Of a stretch of 64,000 nt of DNA, positions 17,185 through 27,867 are shown one piece after another. Each line of letters starts with the position of its first letter. Within the stretch, counting starts at the first letter, position 1. The stretch spans positions 264,360 to 328,359 of the forward strand of contig NZ_LMTJ01000005.1 of the NCBI RefSeq assembly GCF_001510715.1, given 5' to 3'. The notes beneath the pieces were generated by a model that did not search any database, was not told the origin of the DNA, and worked only from the letters and a program-made list of their open reading frames with translations. This DNA is from Bacillus sp. FJAT-29814 (GTDB taxonomy: Bacteria > Bacillota > Bacilli > Bacillales > Cytobacillaceae). The translations under genes were made by a program, and so were the position numbers.

Positions 17185-19449
17185 ATGGTAAAACGCAGTC
17201 GAATTGTCGCCTTCCTGTTAATCCTTGTATTATTGGGAAGCACAATGGGAGTAACAACAAATGGAATTCTGAAAAACATCAAGCTTGGATTGGACTTGCA
17301 GGGGGGCTTTGAAGTACTTTACGAAGTACAGCCTGCGAAAAAGGGCCAAAAAATTGATAGTGATGTATTGGCCAGTACTGCCAAGGCGCTTGATAAACGG
17401 ATCAATGTTCTCGGTGTAAGTGAACCTAATATTCAAATTGAAGGTTCAAACCGGATCCGCGTTCAGCTTGCTGGTGTCGAGGACCAAAATGAAGCCAGGG
17501 AAATCCTGTCAACACAAGCGAACCTGACCTTCCGTGATGCCAATGATAAACTGATGATGGACGGGACAGATTTGAAGGAAGGCGGAGCCAAGCAGACGTT
17601 TGATGAAAACGGAGCACCAAGTGTTTCATTGACATTAAAAAGTGCTGACAAGTTCCGTAAGGTTACCCAAGATATAGTCAATATGAGACCAAATAATGTT
17701 CTGGTTATTTGGATGGATTTTGAGGAAGGAAAAGACTCCTTTAAATCTGAAATCACAAAAGAAAAGCCAAAATATTTATCGGCACCAACTGTAAATCAAG
17801 TGTTTAACCAGGATACCGTTTCTATTGTCGGAAGCTTTACAGCGGAAGAAGCGCAAACATTGGCTTCCTTGTTAAACGCCGGTGCCCTCCCTGTTAAACT
17901 GAAGGAGGTTTACTCAACTTCCGTCGGGGCGCAATTTGGTGAGCAGGCGTTAAATAAGACAATTCTGGCTGGTCTTATCGGGATTGCCCTCATTTATTTG
18001 TTTATGCTTGTTTATTACCGTTTTCCCGGATTTATCGCAACGGTCACCTTATCGGTTTATATTTACTTAGTGCTACTAGTCTTTGATTGGATGAATGCTG
18101 TCTTAACGCTGCCGGGCATAGCGGCCCTTATTCTAGGGGTCGGGATGGCGGTAGATGCCAACATTCTTACCTATGAACGGATTCGCGAAGAACTGAAGGT
18201 CGGCAAGTCGGTTAAGTCCGCGTTCCAGGCCGGAAGCAAAAACTCATTCTCGTCCATTCTAGATGGGAACTTAACGACGATTTTGGCAGCTGCTGTCCTA
18301 TTCTTCTATGGAACAAGCTCCATTAAAGGATTTGCGACAATGCTTTTAGTCAGTATCGCGTTGAGCTTTTTAACCGCAGTATTCTTATCGAGGCTATTTC
18401 TTGCTTTATGGGTTCACAGCGGATTCTTAAATAAAAGGAAGAGTTGGTTTGCTGTCAAGGAATCAGCGATCCATGATATTTCCGAAAACTTTGATACGTT
18501 GGATCTTCCTACGAGATGGGACAAGCTGGACTTTGTTAAAACGAGAAAAATATTCTTCATTGTTTCAGGTGCTTTGTTAGCGCTTGGGATTGTTTTGTTA
18601 CTTGTTTTCCGTCTTAATTTGTCCATTGATTTTTCCAATGGAACTCGGATCGAGGTATTATCGAACCAACCATTAACTACCCAAAAGGTAGAAACTGTTT
18701 TAAATGAGCATAACATCAAACCGGATGATATTTTAATTTCCGGCGATAAAAACGAACGGGCCTCTGCACGCCTTAAAGAGGTCTTGACAAAGGATGAAAT
18801 TGCTAAGCTAAAAGCTGAATTGAAGACTGAATTCGGCAACGAGCCAAATGTAAGCACGGTTTCTCCGACTGTTGGTAAAGAAATCGCCAAAAATGGAGTT
18901 ATTGCGCTGCTTATCGCTTCCCTCGGGATTGTCCTTTATGTTACAGTTCGCTTCGAATGGGCGATGGCAATTTCCGCAATTGTTTCATTGCTCCACGATG
19001 CCTTCTTTATGGTAGCCTTTTTCAGCATCACTCGGCTTGAGGTGGACTTAACGTTTATCGCGGCAGTCCTGACAATCGTCGGTTATTCGATTAACGATAC
19101 GATTGTTACCTTCGACCGGATGCGTGAGAACATGCAGAAGAGAAAGCGACTTAAAACAAATGAAGATATTGCTGAAGTTCTAAACGTCAGTATTCGGCAG
19201 ACCTTAAACCGGTCGGTCAATACCGTAATGACTGTGCTGGTTACTGTCGTCGCCTTAATCTTCTTCGGCAGTGAATCCATTCTGAACTTCTCAATCGCCT
19301 TGTTCGTTGGCTTGATTGCAGGTGTATATTCATCCATCTGTATCGCCGGTCCGCTATGGTATGTGTTTAAAACCCGCGAACTTAAGAAAAAAGGCGTGAT
19401 CAAAACCGTCAAAGAAAAACGGAAATATTCCGATCAGCCACAAGTTTAA
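17185..19449 (+). CDS. secDF: Fused protein translocase subunits SecD-SecF
   Basis: A 754-residue natural SecD-SecF fusion, the usual arrangement in Bacillus. It uses the proton gradient to pull exported proteins through SecYEG. The SecD half begins with a membrane helix and IKLGLDLQGGFEVLYEV, a periplasmic-type domain follows, then five helices containing GIAALILGVGMAVDANILTYERIREE. The SecF half starts near residue 445 (KLDFVKTRKIFFIVSG) and ends with ILTIVGYSINDTIVTFDRMRENM and further helices. AAGGAGGA precedes ATG 17185. A terminator follows, so it is probably monocistronic. Confidence 0.98.
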   Translation: MVKRSRIVAFLLILVLLGSTMGVTTNGILKNIKLGLDLQGGFEVLYEVQPAKKGQKIDSDVLASTAKALDKRINVLGVSEPNIQIEGSNRIRVQLAGVEDQNEAREILSTQANLTFRDANDKLMMDGTDLKEGGAKQTFDENGAPSVSLTLKSADKFRKVTQDIVNMRPNNVLVIWMDFEEGKDSFKSEITKEKPKYLSAPTVNQVFNQDTVSIVGSFTAEEAQTLASLLNAGALPVKLKEVYSTSVGAQFGEQALNKTILAGLIGIALIYLFMLVYYRFPGFIATVTLSVYIYLVLLVFDWMNAVLTLPGIAALILGVGMAVDANILTYERIREELKVGKSVKSAFQAGSKNSFSSILDGNLTTILAAAVLFFYGTSSIKGFATMLLVSIALSFLTAVFLSRLFLALWVHSGFLNKRKSWFAVKESAIHDISENFDTLDLPTRWDKLDFVKTRKIFFIVSGALLALGIVLLLVFRLNLSIDFSNGTRIEVLSNQPLTTQKVETVLNEHNIKPDDILISGDKNERASARLKEVLTKDEIAKLKAELKTEFGNEPNVSTVSPTVGKEIAKNGVIALLIASLGIVLYVTVRFEWAMAISAIVSLLHDAFFMVAFFSITRLEVDLTFIAAVLTIVGYSINDTIVTFDRMRENMQKRKRLKTNEDIAEVLNVSIRQTLNRSVNTVMTVLVTVVALIFFGSESILNFSIALFVGLIAGVYSSICIAGPLWYVFKTRELKKKGVIKTVKEKRKYSDQPQV

Positions 19450-19460
19450 TGACTTTCAGT

Positions 19461-19494
19461 AAAAACCGCAGCCTTCTGCGGTTTTTATTTTTCA
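19461..19494 (+). terminator. Intrinsic terminator after secDF
   Basis: AAAAACCGCAG / CTGCGGTTTTT, 4-base loop, T-rich tail. Confidence 0.92.
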
Positions 19495-19507
19495 AATAAT
19501 ATCCTCA

Positions 19508-19536
19508 TTGAAAGCCGGTTTCTACTCCTGTATAAT
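19508..19536 (+). promoter_or_regulatory. SigA promoter of recJ-apt
   Basis: TTGAAA 19508-19513, exact 17-bp spacer, TATAAT 19531-19536; start expected near 19543. Confidence 0.85.
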
Positions 19537-19562
19537 AAGAAAGTCTGAGGGGTGAAACATGC

Positions 19563-21926
19563 ATGTTAAAGTCGAAAACAAGATGGATTGTTCGTAAATC
19601 TGACCAGCATCTAGCAAAAAAGCTGGAAAATGAATTGAAAATAACACCCTTTGTTGCATCGCTGCTTGTCAATCGTGGCTTCGATACCGTTGAATCTGCA
19701 CGGTATTTTTTATTTGCTAAGGATGAATTCCATGACCCGTATTTACTAAAAGGAATGGATCTGGCCGTTAACCGGATTCGGGAAGCAATTGAAAAAAATG
19801 AGCCAATTCTCATTTTTGGTGATTACGACGCCGATGGTGTCAGCAGCACTTCAGTTATGATGATTACTCTTCGTGATTTGGGAGCGAATGTCCAATTTTA
19901 TATACCTAATCGGTTTACAGAAGGCTATGGCCCAAATGAACCTGCGTTCCGCCAAGCAGCGGAGGCAGGAATAAAATTGATTATTACAGTAGACACGGGC
20001 ATATCCGCTGTCCACGAAGGTGCTGTTGCCAAAGAGCTTGGCCTTGACCTGATTATTACCGACCACCATGAACCTGGACCGGTTTTACCAGAAGCTTTGG
20101 CCATCATTCATCCCAAGCTTCCTGACAGCCAATACCCGTTTCGTGACTTGGCAGGGGTAGGCGTTGCGTTTAAATTGGCCCATGCCCTTTATGGCAGGCT
20201 TCCAGAGCACTTATTGGAAATTGCCGTTATTGGCACTATTGCGGACCTGGTTTCGTTAACTGGCGAAAATCGCCTGATTGCCAAGAAAGGTCTTGAAAAG
20301 TTAAAAACCACCCAAACAATCGGGCTAAAAGCCATTTTGAAAATAGCGGGTATAAATCCAATGACCGTTAACGAAGAAACGGTAGGATTTACATTGGCAC
20401 CAAGAATCAATGCTGTAGGCCGCCTGGAAGACGCAGAGCTGGCTGTTCGGCTGTTTCTTACTGATGACCCCGCCGAAGCGGAAGAATTGGCGCAGGAAAT
20501 GGATGAGCTTAACAAATTGCGCCAAACCATTGTCAATACGATTACTGAAGAAGCAATGGAAGAAGTGGAATCAAAGTACTCGGATCCTGCCAACAAAGTG
20601 CTTGTCATCGGGAGGGAAGGCTGGAATGCCGGGGTAATCGGCATTGTCGCTTCCCGGCTTGTCGAAAAATACTTCCGGCCGACGATCGTTCTCAGCTTTG
20701 ATTCCGAAAAAGGCCTTGCCAAAGGGTCTGCGAGAAGCATTCCGGGATTTGATTTGTTTCATAATTTGTCAACCTGCCGAGATATTTTGCCTCATTTTGG
20801 CGGGCATCCGGGAGCCGCTGGGATGACGCTCAGCATAAATGATGTTCCCGAGTTAAGGGAAAGATTAAATCACCTAGCCGCTGAAACTTTAGCGGATGAG
20901 GATTTTATTCCGGTGACCTATCTTGATGAGGAGGTTCATCTTGAGGATATTAATCTTGGCTCATTAGAAGAAATGAATTTGCTTGCCCCCTTTGGGATGG
21001 ACAATTCCAAGCCCAAGGTGTTAATAAACAATGTTAACATTACCAGCATCAAGAAAATAGGCAGCGACCAAAACCATTTAAAGATATTACTCAATGATAA
21101 TGGTGCCAATTTGGATGGGGTCGGCTTTGGTTTGGGGCCATTGGTTGATGAAATCTCTCCTGTATCAAAAATTTCATTAATTGGGGAATTATCCGTTAAT
21201 GAATGGAACAATATACGTAAACCGCAAATTTTTGTTCATGACATCGCTATTCCTAAGTGGCAGTTATTTGATTTCCGCGGCCAAAAGCGGCTTCACTCGA
21301 TTGTGGATGCTGTTCCTGTCGAAGCCAGGAAGATTGTTTTTTTTAACCAGGACCATTTCGAAAAAATCAGCCCTATATTAAAAGATGATGCCGCCCTGAT
21401 TCAAAATTCCGATGAGGCGGTCCGCTTTGATTGTCACCAGGCCAATCTTGTATTGGCAGACTTTCCGACAACAAAAAACATGCTGACACAGTTATTGAAG
21501 GGGAAACAGCCGGCGCGAATATACACTTATTTTTACAAGGAATCCAGCGATTTCTTCAGCACTGTTCCAACCCGCGAACACTTTAAATGGTACTATGCAT
21601 TTCTGCTCAAAAAAGGACCGATTGACTTAAGACGTTACGGTGCGGATATTGCAAAAGCGAGAGGCTGGTCGCAGGAAACAATTAAATTTATGTCAAAGGT
21701 GTTTTATGAACTGGATTTTGTTACAATTAACAATGGATTTATCACACTAAACAGGTCGGCGCAGAAGCGCGATTTAACAGACTCGAGAACCTATCAATTA
21801 AAACAGGAGCAATATGAACTGGAAAAAGAACTGCTGTTTTCTTCCTTCCAGGAGTTGAAAGCCTTGTTTGATACACTGATTGAAGAGCCTGTTAAGCTTG
21901 AGGAGGCAGTTAAGGAATGGATTTAA
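19563..21926 (+). CDS. recJ: Single-stranded-DNA-specific exonuclease RecJ
   Basis: 5'-to-3' ssDNA exonuclease in recombination and repair, 787 residues. DHH-superfamily motifs are visible: [11 protein letters not shown] near 82-92, VDTGISA and TDHHEPG (metal ligands), then the DHHA1 domain with [10 protein letters not shown] near 414-423. The OB fold and a Firmicutes-type C-terminal extension follow. TGAGGGGTGAAAC precedes ATG 19563. Its 3' end overlaps apt by ten bases. Confidence 0.97.
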   Translation: MLKSKTRWIVRKSDQHLAKKLENELKITPFVASLLVNRGFDTVESARYFLFAKDEFHDPYLLKGMDLAVNRIREAIEKNEPILIFGDYDADGVSSTSVMMITLRDLGANVQFYIPNRFTEGYGPNEPAFRQAAEAGIKLIITVDTGISAVHEGAVAKELGLDLIITDHHEPGPVLPEALAIIHPKLPDSQYPFRDLAGVGVAFKLAHALYGRLPEHLLEIAVIGTIADLVSLTGENRLIAKKGLEKLKTTQTIGLKAILKIAGINPMTVNEETVGFTLAPRINAVGRLEDAELAVRLFLTDDPAEAEELAQEMDELNKLRQTIVNTITEEAMEEVESKYSDPANKVLVIGREGWNAGVIGIVASRLVEKYFRPTIVLSFDSEKGLAKGSARSIPGFDLFHNLSTCRDILPHFGGHPGAAGMTLSINDVPELRERLNHLAAETLADEDFIPVTYLDEEVHLEDINLGSLEEMNLLAPFGMDNSKPKVLINNVNITSIKKIGSDQNHLKILLNDNGANLDGVGFGLGPLVDEISPVSKISLIGELSVNEWNNIRKPQIFVHDIAIPKWQLFDFRGQKRLHSIVDAVPVEARKIVFFNQDHFEKISPILKDDAALIQNSDEAVRFDCHQANLVLADFPTTKNMLTQLLKGKQPARIYTYFYKESSDFFSTVPTREHFKWYYAFLLKKGPIDLRRYGADIAKARGWSQETIKFMSKVFYELDFVTINNGFITLNRSAQKRDLTDSRTYQLKQEQYELEKELLFSSFQELKALFDTLIEEPVKLEEAVKEWI

Positions 21927-22429
21927 AACAATTTGTGGCTATTGTACCGGATTATCCAAAGCAGGGTATTGTTTTCAAAGATATTACGCCATTAATGAAC
22001 GATGGTGCAGCCTATAAATATGCAACAGATCAAATTGTCGAATACGCGCAAGATAAAAATATTGATATCATTGTCGGTCCTGAGGCACGTGGATTTATTA
22101 TTGGCTGTCCGGTCGCTTATGCTCTCGGAGTAGGTTTTGCCCCAGTGCGTAAGGAAGGAAAGCTGCCACGCGAAACGATAAAAGTCAGCTATGGCCTCGA
22201 ATATGGAAAAGACGTTTTGACGATTCACAAGGATGCGATTAAGCCTGGCCAGCGTGTGCTGATCACCGACGACTTACTGGCAACTGGCGGCACGATTGAT
22301 GCAACAATACAATTGGTAGAACAGCTGGGCGGCGTTGTTGCGGGAATTGCCTTTCTGGTGGAATTATCTTATTTGGAAGGCCGCAACAAGCTTGAAGGTT
22401 ATGATATCTTAACATTAATGCACTATTAA
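21917..22429 (+). CDS. apt: Adenine phosphoribosyltransferase
   Basis: Salvages adenine with PRPP to AMP; 170 residues, full length. Family signatures: [19 protein letters not shown] at the start, [25 protein letters not shown] and the PRPP loop [13 protein letters not shown] near 119-131. The ATG lies inside the recJ end, with GAGGCAGTTAAGG ahead, so translation is probably coupled. The recJ-apt-relA order is the B. subtilis one. Confidence 0.98.
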   Translation: MDLKQFVAIVPDYPKQGIVFKDITPLMNDGAAYKYATDQIVEYAQDKNIDIIVGPEARGFIIGCPVAYALGVGFAPVRKEGKLPRETIKVSYGLEYGKDVLTIHKDAIKPGQRVLITDDLLATGGTIDATIQLVEQLGGVVAGIAFLVELSYLEGRNKLEGYDILTLMHY

Positions 22430-22440
22430 TAAGTTCTTAG

Positions 22441-22470
22441 GGGCACTCGGGAGCAAGAGTGCTCTCTTTA
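22441..22470 (+). terminator. Probable intrinsic terminator after apt
   Basis: GGGCACTC 22441-22448 pairs with GAGTGCTC 22457-22464, then TCTTTATAT; the T-run is imperfect. Confidence 0.6.
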
Positions 22471-22671
22471 TATAGTTTTAATAAAGTTTGTTTTCATTGG
22501 AAAATTCGACAAAAATCATATAAATTGCAGAAAAAAGTCTTTATCTCTTTACATCTCCGCCATTTTTTTCGATAATAGTAACAATCATTCTAATTTAGGA
22601 ACGATTTTTCATAGAATGAAATGATATATAAAATACCGACTCGTACTTTAGTCAAAAATAAAGGTGATTTC

Positions 22672-24867
22672 ATGGCGAATGATCAAGTGTTAACAGCCGA
22701 CCAAGTCATCGACAAGACAAGAACATATTTGAACGAAGAGCATGTTGAAATGGTAAAAAAGGCGTATGAATTCGCCAAACATGCTCATCGTGACCAATAT
22801 CGAAAATCCGGCGAGCCCTACATTATTCATCCGATCCAAGTTGCTGGGATACTGGCAGATTTGGAGATGGATCCGGCAACGGTTGCCGCTGGTTTTCTTC
22901 ACGACGTCGTTGAGGATACAAGTGTAACCTTAAAGGATATCGAATCCGAGTTTAATGACGAAGTGGCAATGCTTGTTGACGGGGTTACAAAGCTGGGAAA
23001 AATTAAATATAAGTCTCATGAGGAGCAGCAGGCGGAAAATCACCGGAAAATGTTTGTGGCTATGGCCCAGGACATCCGGGTTATTTTGATTAAGCTTGCT
23101 GACCGCTTGCATAATATGCGGACACTCAAGCATCTTCCGTTGGAAAAACAGCGCCGGATTTCAAATGAAACACTTGAAATTTTCGCCCCTTTGGCACACC
23201 GTCTGGGGATTTCCAAGATTAAGTGGGAGTTGGAGGATACTGCGCTTAGATATTTGAATCCGCAGCAATACTACCGGATTGTCAATCTGATGAAAAAGAA
23301 GCGGGCAGAACGCGAGCAATATCTTGAGGATGTTATTGAAGAAGTAAAGGCGCGGATGGGTGAGGTTTCCATTAAAGCGGAGATTTCAGGACGTCCAAAG
23401 CATATTTATAGCATCTATCGAAAAATGGCACTCCAAAACAAGCAATTCAGCGAAATCTATGATCTGCTTGCTGTCCGAATTGTCGTCAATAGCATAAAGG
23501 ACTGTTATGCGGTATTGGGGATTATTCACACCTGCTGGAAGCCAATGCCAGGACGATTCAAGGACTATATTGCGATGCCGAAGCCGAATATGTATCAATC
23601 GTTGCATACCACTGTCATTGGGCCGAAGGGCGACCCGCTTGAGGTGCAAATTCGAACGGTTGAAATGCATCGGATTGCCGAGTTCGGGATTGCCGCCCAC
23701 TGGGCTTATAAAGAGGGAAAGGCAATCAATGACAGCTCTACTTTTGAACAAAAGTTGACATGGTTCAGAGAAATTCTCGAATTCCAAAATGATACCGCGA
23801 ATGCGGAAGAATTTATGGAATCATTAAAGATTGACTTGTTTTCCGACATGGTATTCGTATTTACCCCAAAAGGGGATGTCATTGAATTGCCATCCGGTTC
23901 AGTCCCGATTGATTTTGCCTACCGGATTCACTCCGAAATTGGCAATAAAACGATTGGGGCAAAGGTGAACGGCAAAATGGTGACGCTGGATTATAAGCTT
24001 AAAACCGGCGATATCATTGAAATCTTAACTTCCAAGCACTCCTACGGTCCGAGCCAGGATTGGCTAAAGCTTGCCCAAACTTCACAGGCGAAAAACAAGA
24101 TTCGTGCCTTTTTCAAGAAGCAGCGTCGTGAAGAGAATGTCGAAAAAGGCAAGGAAATGATTGAAAAAGAAATCCGCAACATGGAATTTGACATTAAAGA
24201 AATTATGACGGCTGATAATCTAAAAAAAGTAGCCGAAAAATTTAATTTTTCCAGCGAGGAAGATATGTATGCAGCTGTGGGCTACAACGGAGTCACTGCC
24301 CTGCAGGTAGCCAACCGTCTCACAGAAAAATGGCGCAAAAAACGCGACCAGGAACAGTCCGCAAGTATTACAAATGCCATCACCGACTTAAAGGCGTTTC
24401 CGACGGCTAAAAGGCGGGAGTCCGGTGTCCGGGTTCAAGGGATTGACAATTTATTGATTCGTCTGTCAAGGTGCTGTAATCCAATTCCAGGCGATGAAAT
24501 TGTCGGCTATATTACGAAAGGCCGTGGGGTGTCTGTGCATCGTGCCGACTGTACCAATATTGATTCAGGCGATGCCCAGTCAAGACTGATTCAGGTTGAG
24601 TGGGAATCCGCGTTAAATGACCGCAAGGAATATAACGTTGATATTGAAATCAGCGGTTATGACCGCCGCGGAGTGCTGAATGAGGTCCTGCAGGCAGTTA
24701 ACGAAACGAAAACCAATATTTCGGCTGTTTCGGGAAAAACCGACCGCAATAAAATGGCGACAATCAATATGTCAATCGCGATTCATAACGTTAGCCACTT
24801 GCAAAAGGTCGTTGACCGAATTAAACAAATCCCGGATATTTATTCGGTGCGCCGAATGATGAACTAA
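22672..24867 (+). CDS. relA: Bifunctional (p)ppGpp synthetase/hydrolase RelA
   Basis: The long RSH stringent-response enzyme, 731 residues from ATG 22672 (AAGGTGAT upstream; an in-frame ATG at 22621 lacks one). HD hydrolase domain with HDVVED near 77-82. Synthetase domain about 200-370 (RPKHIYSIYRKM, YQSLHTTVIGP, EFGIAAHWAYKEG). TGS domain about 390-455 (VFTPKGDVIELPSGSVPIDFAY). Zinc-finger region with CCNPIPGDEIVGYITKGRG. C-terminal ACT domain about 655-731. Its partner GTPase gene obg is in the same window. Confidence 0.98.
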   Translation: MANDQVLTADQVIDKTRTYLNEEHVEMVKKAYEFAKHAHRDQYRKSGEPYIIHPIQVAGILADLEMDPATVAAGFLHDVVEDTSVTLKDIESEFNDEVAMLVDGVTKLGKIKYKSHEEQQAENHRKMFVAMAQDIRVILIKLADRLHNMRTLKHLPLEKQRRISNETLEIFAPLAHRLGISKIKWELEDTALRYLNPQQYYRIVNLMKKKRAEREQYLEDVIEEVKARMGEVSIKAEISGRPKHIYSIYRKMALQNKQFSEIYDLLAVRIVVNSIKDCYAVLGIIHTCWKPMPGRFKDYIAMPKPNMYQSLHTTVIGPKGDPLEVQIRTVEMHRIAEFGIAAHWAYKEGKAINDSSTFEQKLTWFREILEFQNDTANAEEFMESLKIDLFSDMVFVFTPKGDVIELPSGSVPIDFAYRIHSEIGNKTIGAKVNGKMVTLDYKLKTGDIIEILTSKHSYGPSQDWLKLAQTSQAKNKIRAFFKKQRREENVEKGKEMIEKEIRNMEFDIKEIMTADNLKKVAEKFNFSSEEDMYAAVGYNGVTALQVANRLTEKWRKKRDQEQSASITNAITDLKAFPTAKRRESGVRVQGIDNLLIRLSRCCNPIPGDEIVGYITKGRGVSVHRADCTNIDSGDAQSRLIQVEWESALNDRKEYNVDIEISGYDRRGVLNEVLQAVNETKTNISAVSGKTDRNKMATINMSIAIHNVSHLQKVVDRIKQIPDIYSVRRMMN

Positions 24868-24880
24868 GGAGTTTTAGAGG

Positions 24881-25324
24881 ATGCGAATAGTTGTTCAACG
24901 CAGTAAGCAGGCAAGTGTCACTGTCGCAGGAGAAGTTAAGGGGCAAATCAAGAGCGGACTTGTTCTCTTGGTTGGCGTCACCCACGATGATAAAGAAGAG
25001 GACGCAGCCTATCTTGCCGATAAAGTGGCCAACCTAAGAATTTTTGAGGATGCTGACGAGAAGATGAATCTATCACTGCTGGATGTTGGCGGTGAAATCC
25101 TGTCGGTCTCCCAATTTACACTGTATGGGGACACCCGTAAAGGCAGAAGGCCCAGTTTCATTGACGCGGCAAGACCTGAATATGCAATTGGGATTTATGA
25201 GACCTTTAACAAACTGCTTCGTGAAAAAGGGATTCACGTTGAGACAGGTGTCTTTGGCGCGATGATGGATGTTCAATTAATCAACGACGGTCCAGTTACA
25301 TTAATAATTGAGAGTAAAGCATAG
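24881..25324 (+). CDS. dtd: D-aminoacyl-tRNA deacylase
   Basis: Hydrolyses D-amino acids from mischarged tRNA. 147 residues with the two signature motifs [12 protein letters not shown] (catalytic SQFTL) near 79-90 and NDGPVT (the GP cis-proline motif) near 136-141. Thirteen bases after relA with AAGGAG, so one operon. Confidence 0.97.
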   Translation: MRIVVQRSKQASVTVAGEVKGQIKSGLVLLVGVTHDDKEEDAAYLADKVANLRIFEDADEKMNLSLLDVGGEILSVSQFTLYGDTRKGRRPSFIDAARPEYAIGIYETFNKLLREKGIHVETGVFGAMMDVQLINDGPVTLIIESKA

Positions 25325-25326
25325 AG

Positions 25327-25368
25327 AAAGGCTTGGCACATAATAGGCGCCAAGCCTTTATTTTTTTC
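25327..25368. terminator. Terminator after relA-dtd
   Basis: AAAGGCTTGGC and GCCAAGCCTTT pair perfectly (11 bp), followed by TATTTTTTT. Confidence 0.9.
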
Positions 25369-25370
25369 TG

Positions 25371-27140
25371 CTAACTTTCTTTAAAATATCTTGCCAGTCC
25401 TTCATACAACCCGGATGCTGCATTTTCCTGGTAGCTGCCTGTTTTAACAGTCATTTCCTCCTCAGGATTGCTGATAAACCCTAACTCCATCAAAACTGCT
25501 TTTTGATTGTTTTCACGGATGACATGGTAATCGCCAATGGCAACGCCGCGGTCACCCAGTTTCGTTTTCCCGACCGCGGATGCATAAAGGGTTTCCGCCA
25601 GCTTTCGTTGGTAAACATGATAATAATACCCGGTTATCCCGCGTGCACTTCTGTCTTCGTTGGCGTCAAAATGCAAGCTAATAAACGCATCGGCATTTTT
25701 CGAATGGGCCATGCTTACCCTTGATGGTAGTGAAATAAATGTATCGCTGTTGCGTGTCAAATACACATTCGCTCCTGCCGCCCTTAATTTATCGTATAAA
25801 AGTCTCGCTGTGCGGAGGGTAAGGTCTTTCTCCAATGTACCGCTGGCTCCTGTTGTACCTCCGTCCCTGCCGCCGTGTCCAGGGTCAACAACAATCGTTT
25901 TATTCTTCAAATATCCACCGGCACCCGACTTCTCGATACGAGGCACAGTACCGTTGGCAGAGACAATCCATCCGGCAATATATCCAGTGCTGCCGTCCTT
26001 TAAATTAATTTGATACCAATCATTTTCTACCCCGCTCACTTGAAAGGTGTCTCCTTCATTGGCGCGAAGCAGTACGTCAGATTGGGTGTTTGGCTCCGTT
26101 CGAATATTTGATCCATTTTGCAGAATGGTGATCGAACTCTCAGGTTCAGTTTTTCCTTGTTCAGTAGAAACGGGCTTTGTATTTTTTCTCTGGTCAAGAT
26201 ACCATGCCGCAACCCAGCCAACCTTCCCAGACTGGTACTCTATTTTCAGCCAATTATTTTTTTCCTCAAGTATGGAAAAGCTTTGTCCTTTGGTAACGTT
26301 TCCGATTACGTTCGAATCTGATGAAGCATCAGACCGGACACTAAGGCTTGAGGCTGTTACCGTACCTTTTAAATCGCTCGTCGACTTCTTGGCGGCCGTC
26401 TTCACACCATCACTTTGGTTGTCCAGATATTTGGCATTAACCCATCCTTTTACTTTTAGATAGCTGACTTCAGCCCAGTCGTTTTGTTTGGATAAGATTG
26501 TAACGCTTGTCCCTTTTGTCAGCTTGCCGACAATGGTGCTTGACGCAGAGGGCCCCTTGCGAATATTTAATGTGTCGGTACTCACCACTGCTGTACCAGC
26601 CACCTTGGCAGCGGCAGGTGTTGCACTTGATTCCTGTTTAACAGATGTAATACTTATGTACTCTTTGGATACCCAGCCTTCGCCAAACGAGGATGAGATT
26701 TTATACCAGTTTTCGTTTTGGCTGAGGATGGTCACATCTTGCCCTTTGCTTAACGAACCGACCACTTGAAAGCTTGTCCCAGGACCTGAGCGAACCCTTA
26801 ACTGACCAGTGTTGGCTTTGGCTTGATTTTTTTCTATAACGGTTGCAGCCTTCACAGTGTTATCTTTATCGGTTGTAACGAGCCAATTGACGACCCAGCC
26901 TGTTTTCCCGAGTGAAAGCTGAATTTGGATCCAATCGCCTTTTTCTTTAACGATTGGATATTTTTCCCCTCGTACTGCCTTTTTCGCCAATGGATAGCTT
27001 AGACCGGGTCCGGTACGGACATTGACGGTATCAGATGCAATGACAACCGAACCACCTGCAGCCTCCATTTTTTCTTGCGGCAGGAAGGCTCCGAAAATGA
27101 GAATAACGGATAATACCAGTAAACTTAACTTTTTTGTCAT
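25371..27140 (-). CDS. yrvJ: N-acetylmuramoyl-L-alanine amidase with five SH3 repeats (YrvJ-like)
   Basis: A 589-residue secreted cell-wall hydrolase. Signal peptide about 1-28 (SLLVLSVILIFGAFLPQEKMEAA). Five bacterial SH3b repeats follow (about 33-93, 104-163, 180-240, 255-315, 335-395), each with the NVRTGPG or RSGPGTS signature. The C-terminal Amidase_3 domain (about 410-589) has VDPGHGGRDGG, the zinc His in SLHFDAN, and the catalytic Glu in VLMELGFISNPEEE. GAAGGAGG precedes the ATG. B. subtilis YrvJ has the same architecture but is somewhat shorter. Confidence 0.9.
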   Translation of the reverse strand: MTKKLSLLVLSVILIFGAFLPQEKMEAAGGSVVIASDTVNVRTGPGLSYPLAKKAVRGEKYPIVKEKGDWIQIQLSLGKTGWVVNWLVTTDKDNTVKAATVIEKNQAKANTGQLRVRSGPGTSFQVVGSLSKGQDVTILSQNENWYKISSSFGEGWVSKEYISITSVKQESSATPAAAKVAGTAVVSTDTLNIRKGPSASSTIVGKLTKGTSVTILSKQNDWAEVSYLKVKGWVNAKYLDNQSDGVKTAAKKSTSDLKGTVTASSLSVRSDASSDSNVIGNVTKGQSFSILEEKNNWLKIEYQSGKVGWVAAWYLDQRKNTKPVSTEQGKTEPESSITILQNGSNIRTEPNTQSDVLLRANEGDTFQVSGVENDWYQINLKDGSTGYIAGWIVSANGTVPRIEKSGAGGYLKNKTIVVDPGHGGRDGGTTGASGTLEKDLTLRTARLLYDKLRAAGANVYLTRNSDTFISLPSRVSMAHSKNADAFISLHFDANEDRSARGITGYYYHVYQRKLAETLYASAVGKTKLGDRGVAIGDYHVIRENNQKAVLMELGFISNPEEEMTVKTGSYQENAASGLYEGLARYFKES

Positions 27141-27306
27141 CGTGAACCTCCTTCTTAAAATTCATTTTAACGTAAAGTTTACTGAAAATCATTCCTAAAT
27201 TGCCAATTTCGGCCATATAATAATAAATTGCGATGGATTAGCGAATGAATTTACCCTGTTTGGAAATAATAAGCATAATAGGAAGTCCAATCAGGGGGGA
27301 TTAGCC

Positions 27307-27483
27307 ATGAGAGCAAGCGACAAAGCTTCAAACATACAATCAATGGATGGACGGTTGTTCGGGGTGGATTTTCATGATTTTATTCAGAAAGAGCAGCACT
27401 CAGGGACATTTGAGCTTGCTTCTGAATTTGGATTATCGATGCGCGATGTCAGAAAGTTAAAAAAACGGCTGGAAAGATCATAA
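27307..27483 (+). CDS. Small protein YrzK-like
   Basis: A 58-residue ORF, ATG 27307 to TAA 27483, with GGGGGGA ahead of it. The product (start MRASDKASNIQSMDGR) ends in EFGLSMRDVRKLKKRLERS, a helix pair that resembles the recognition part of an HTH or sigma region 4. It occupies the position of B. subtilis yrzK between yrvJ and hisS. Function unknown. The hisS promoter begins eight bases after its stop. Confidence 0.7.
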   Translation: MRASDKASNIQSMDGRLFGVDFHDFIQKEQHSGTFELASEFGLSMRDVRKLKKRLERS

Positions 27484-27490
27484 TTCTTGC

Positions 27491-27519
27491 TTGACATTGC
27501 CGACGATGCTCCGTATTAT
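27491..27519 (+). promoter_or_regulatory. SigA promoter of the hisS-aspS operon
   Basis: TTGACA 27491-27496, 17-bp spacer, TATTAT 27514-27519; start expected near 27526. Confidence 0.9.
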
Positions 27520-27525
27520 TATTAA

Positions 27526-27809
27526 ATAATGAAATTATCTGAACCAATGATGGAGCATAGTAGTTAAGGCGAAATCCATGAAAAGAGAGGAAATGCCCCG
27601 GGCTGAAAGTATTTCCGCATGAATCTTAATGAAGGAACACTCCGTAGGTTTCTCTCTGAAAAAGATCTGGTCTCTAGTAGGAGAAGAACGTGACAGGCGT
27701 TAACTGTTTGAGAGGAAAGGCTTACGCAATTTTTGGCCTTTCAACTAGGGTGGCACCGCGGAAGCAAACTTCCGTCCCTTGTTTTATACAAGGGATGGGA
27801 GTTTTTTTA
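27526..27809 (+). promoter_or_regulatory. T-box leader of hisS-aspS
   Basis: The T-box sequence AGGGTGGCACCGCGG lies at 27747-27761. A stem I region starts near 27550 and contains GGAACACTCC, where CAC is the likely histidine specifier codon. A terminator (arms around 27772-27804, TTTTTTT tail) follows. Uncharged tRNA-His pairing with the specifier and T-box would form the antiterminator and allow hisS expression. Confidence 0.93.
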
Positions 27810-27867
27810 TTTGGAAAAAATGTCCGCTATACATAAAAAAGGAAAAAAAGAAGGAGGGCTTTCTGCT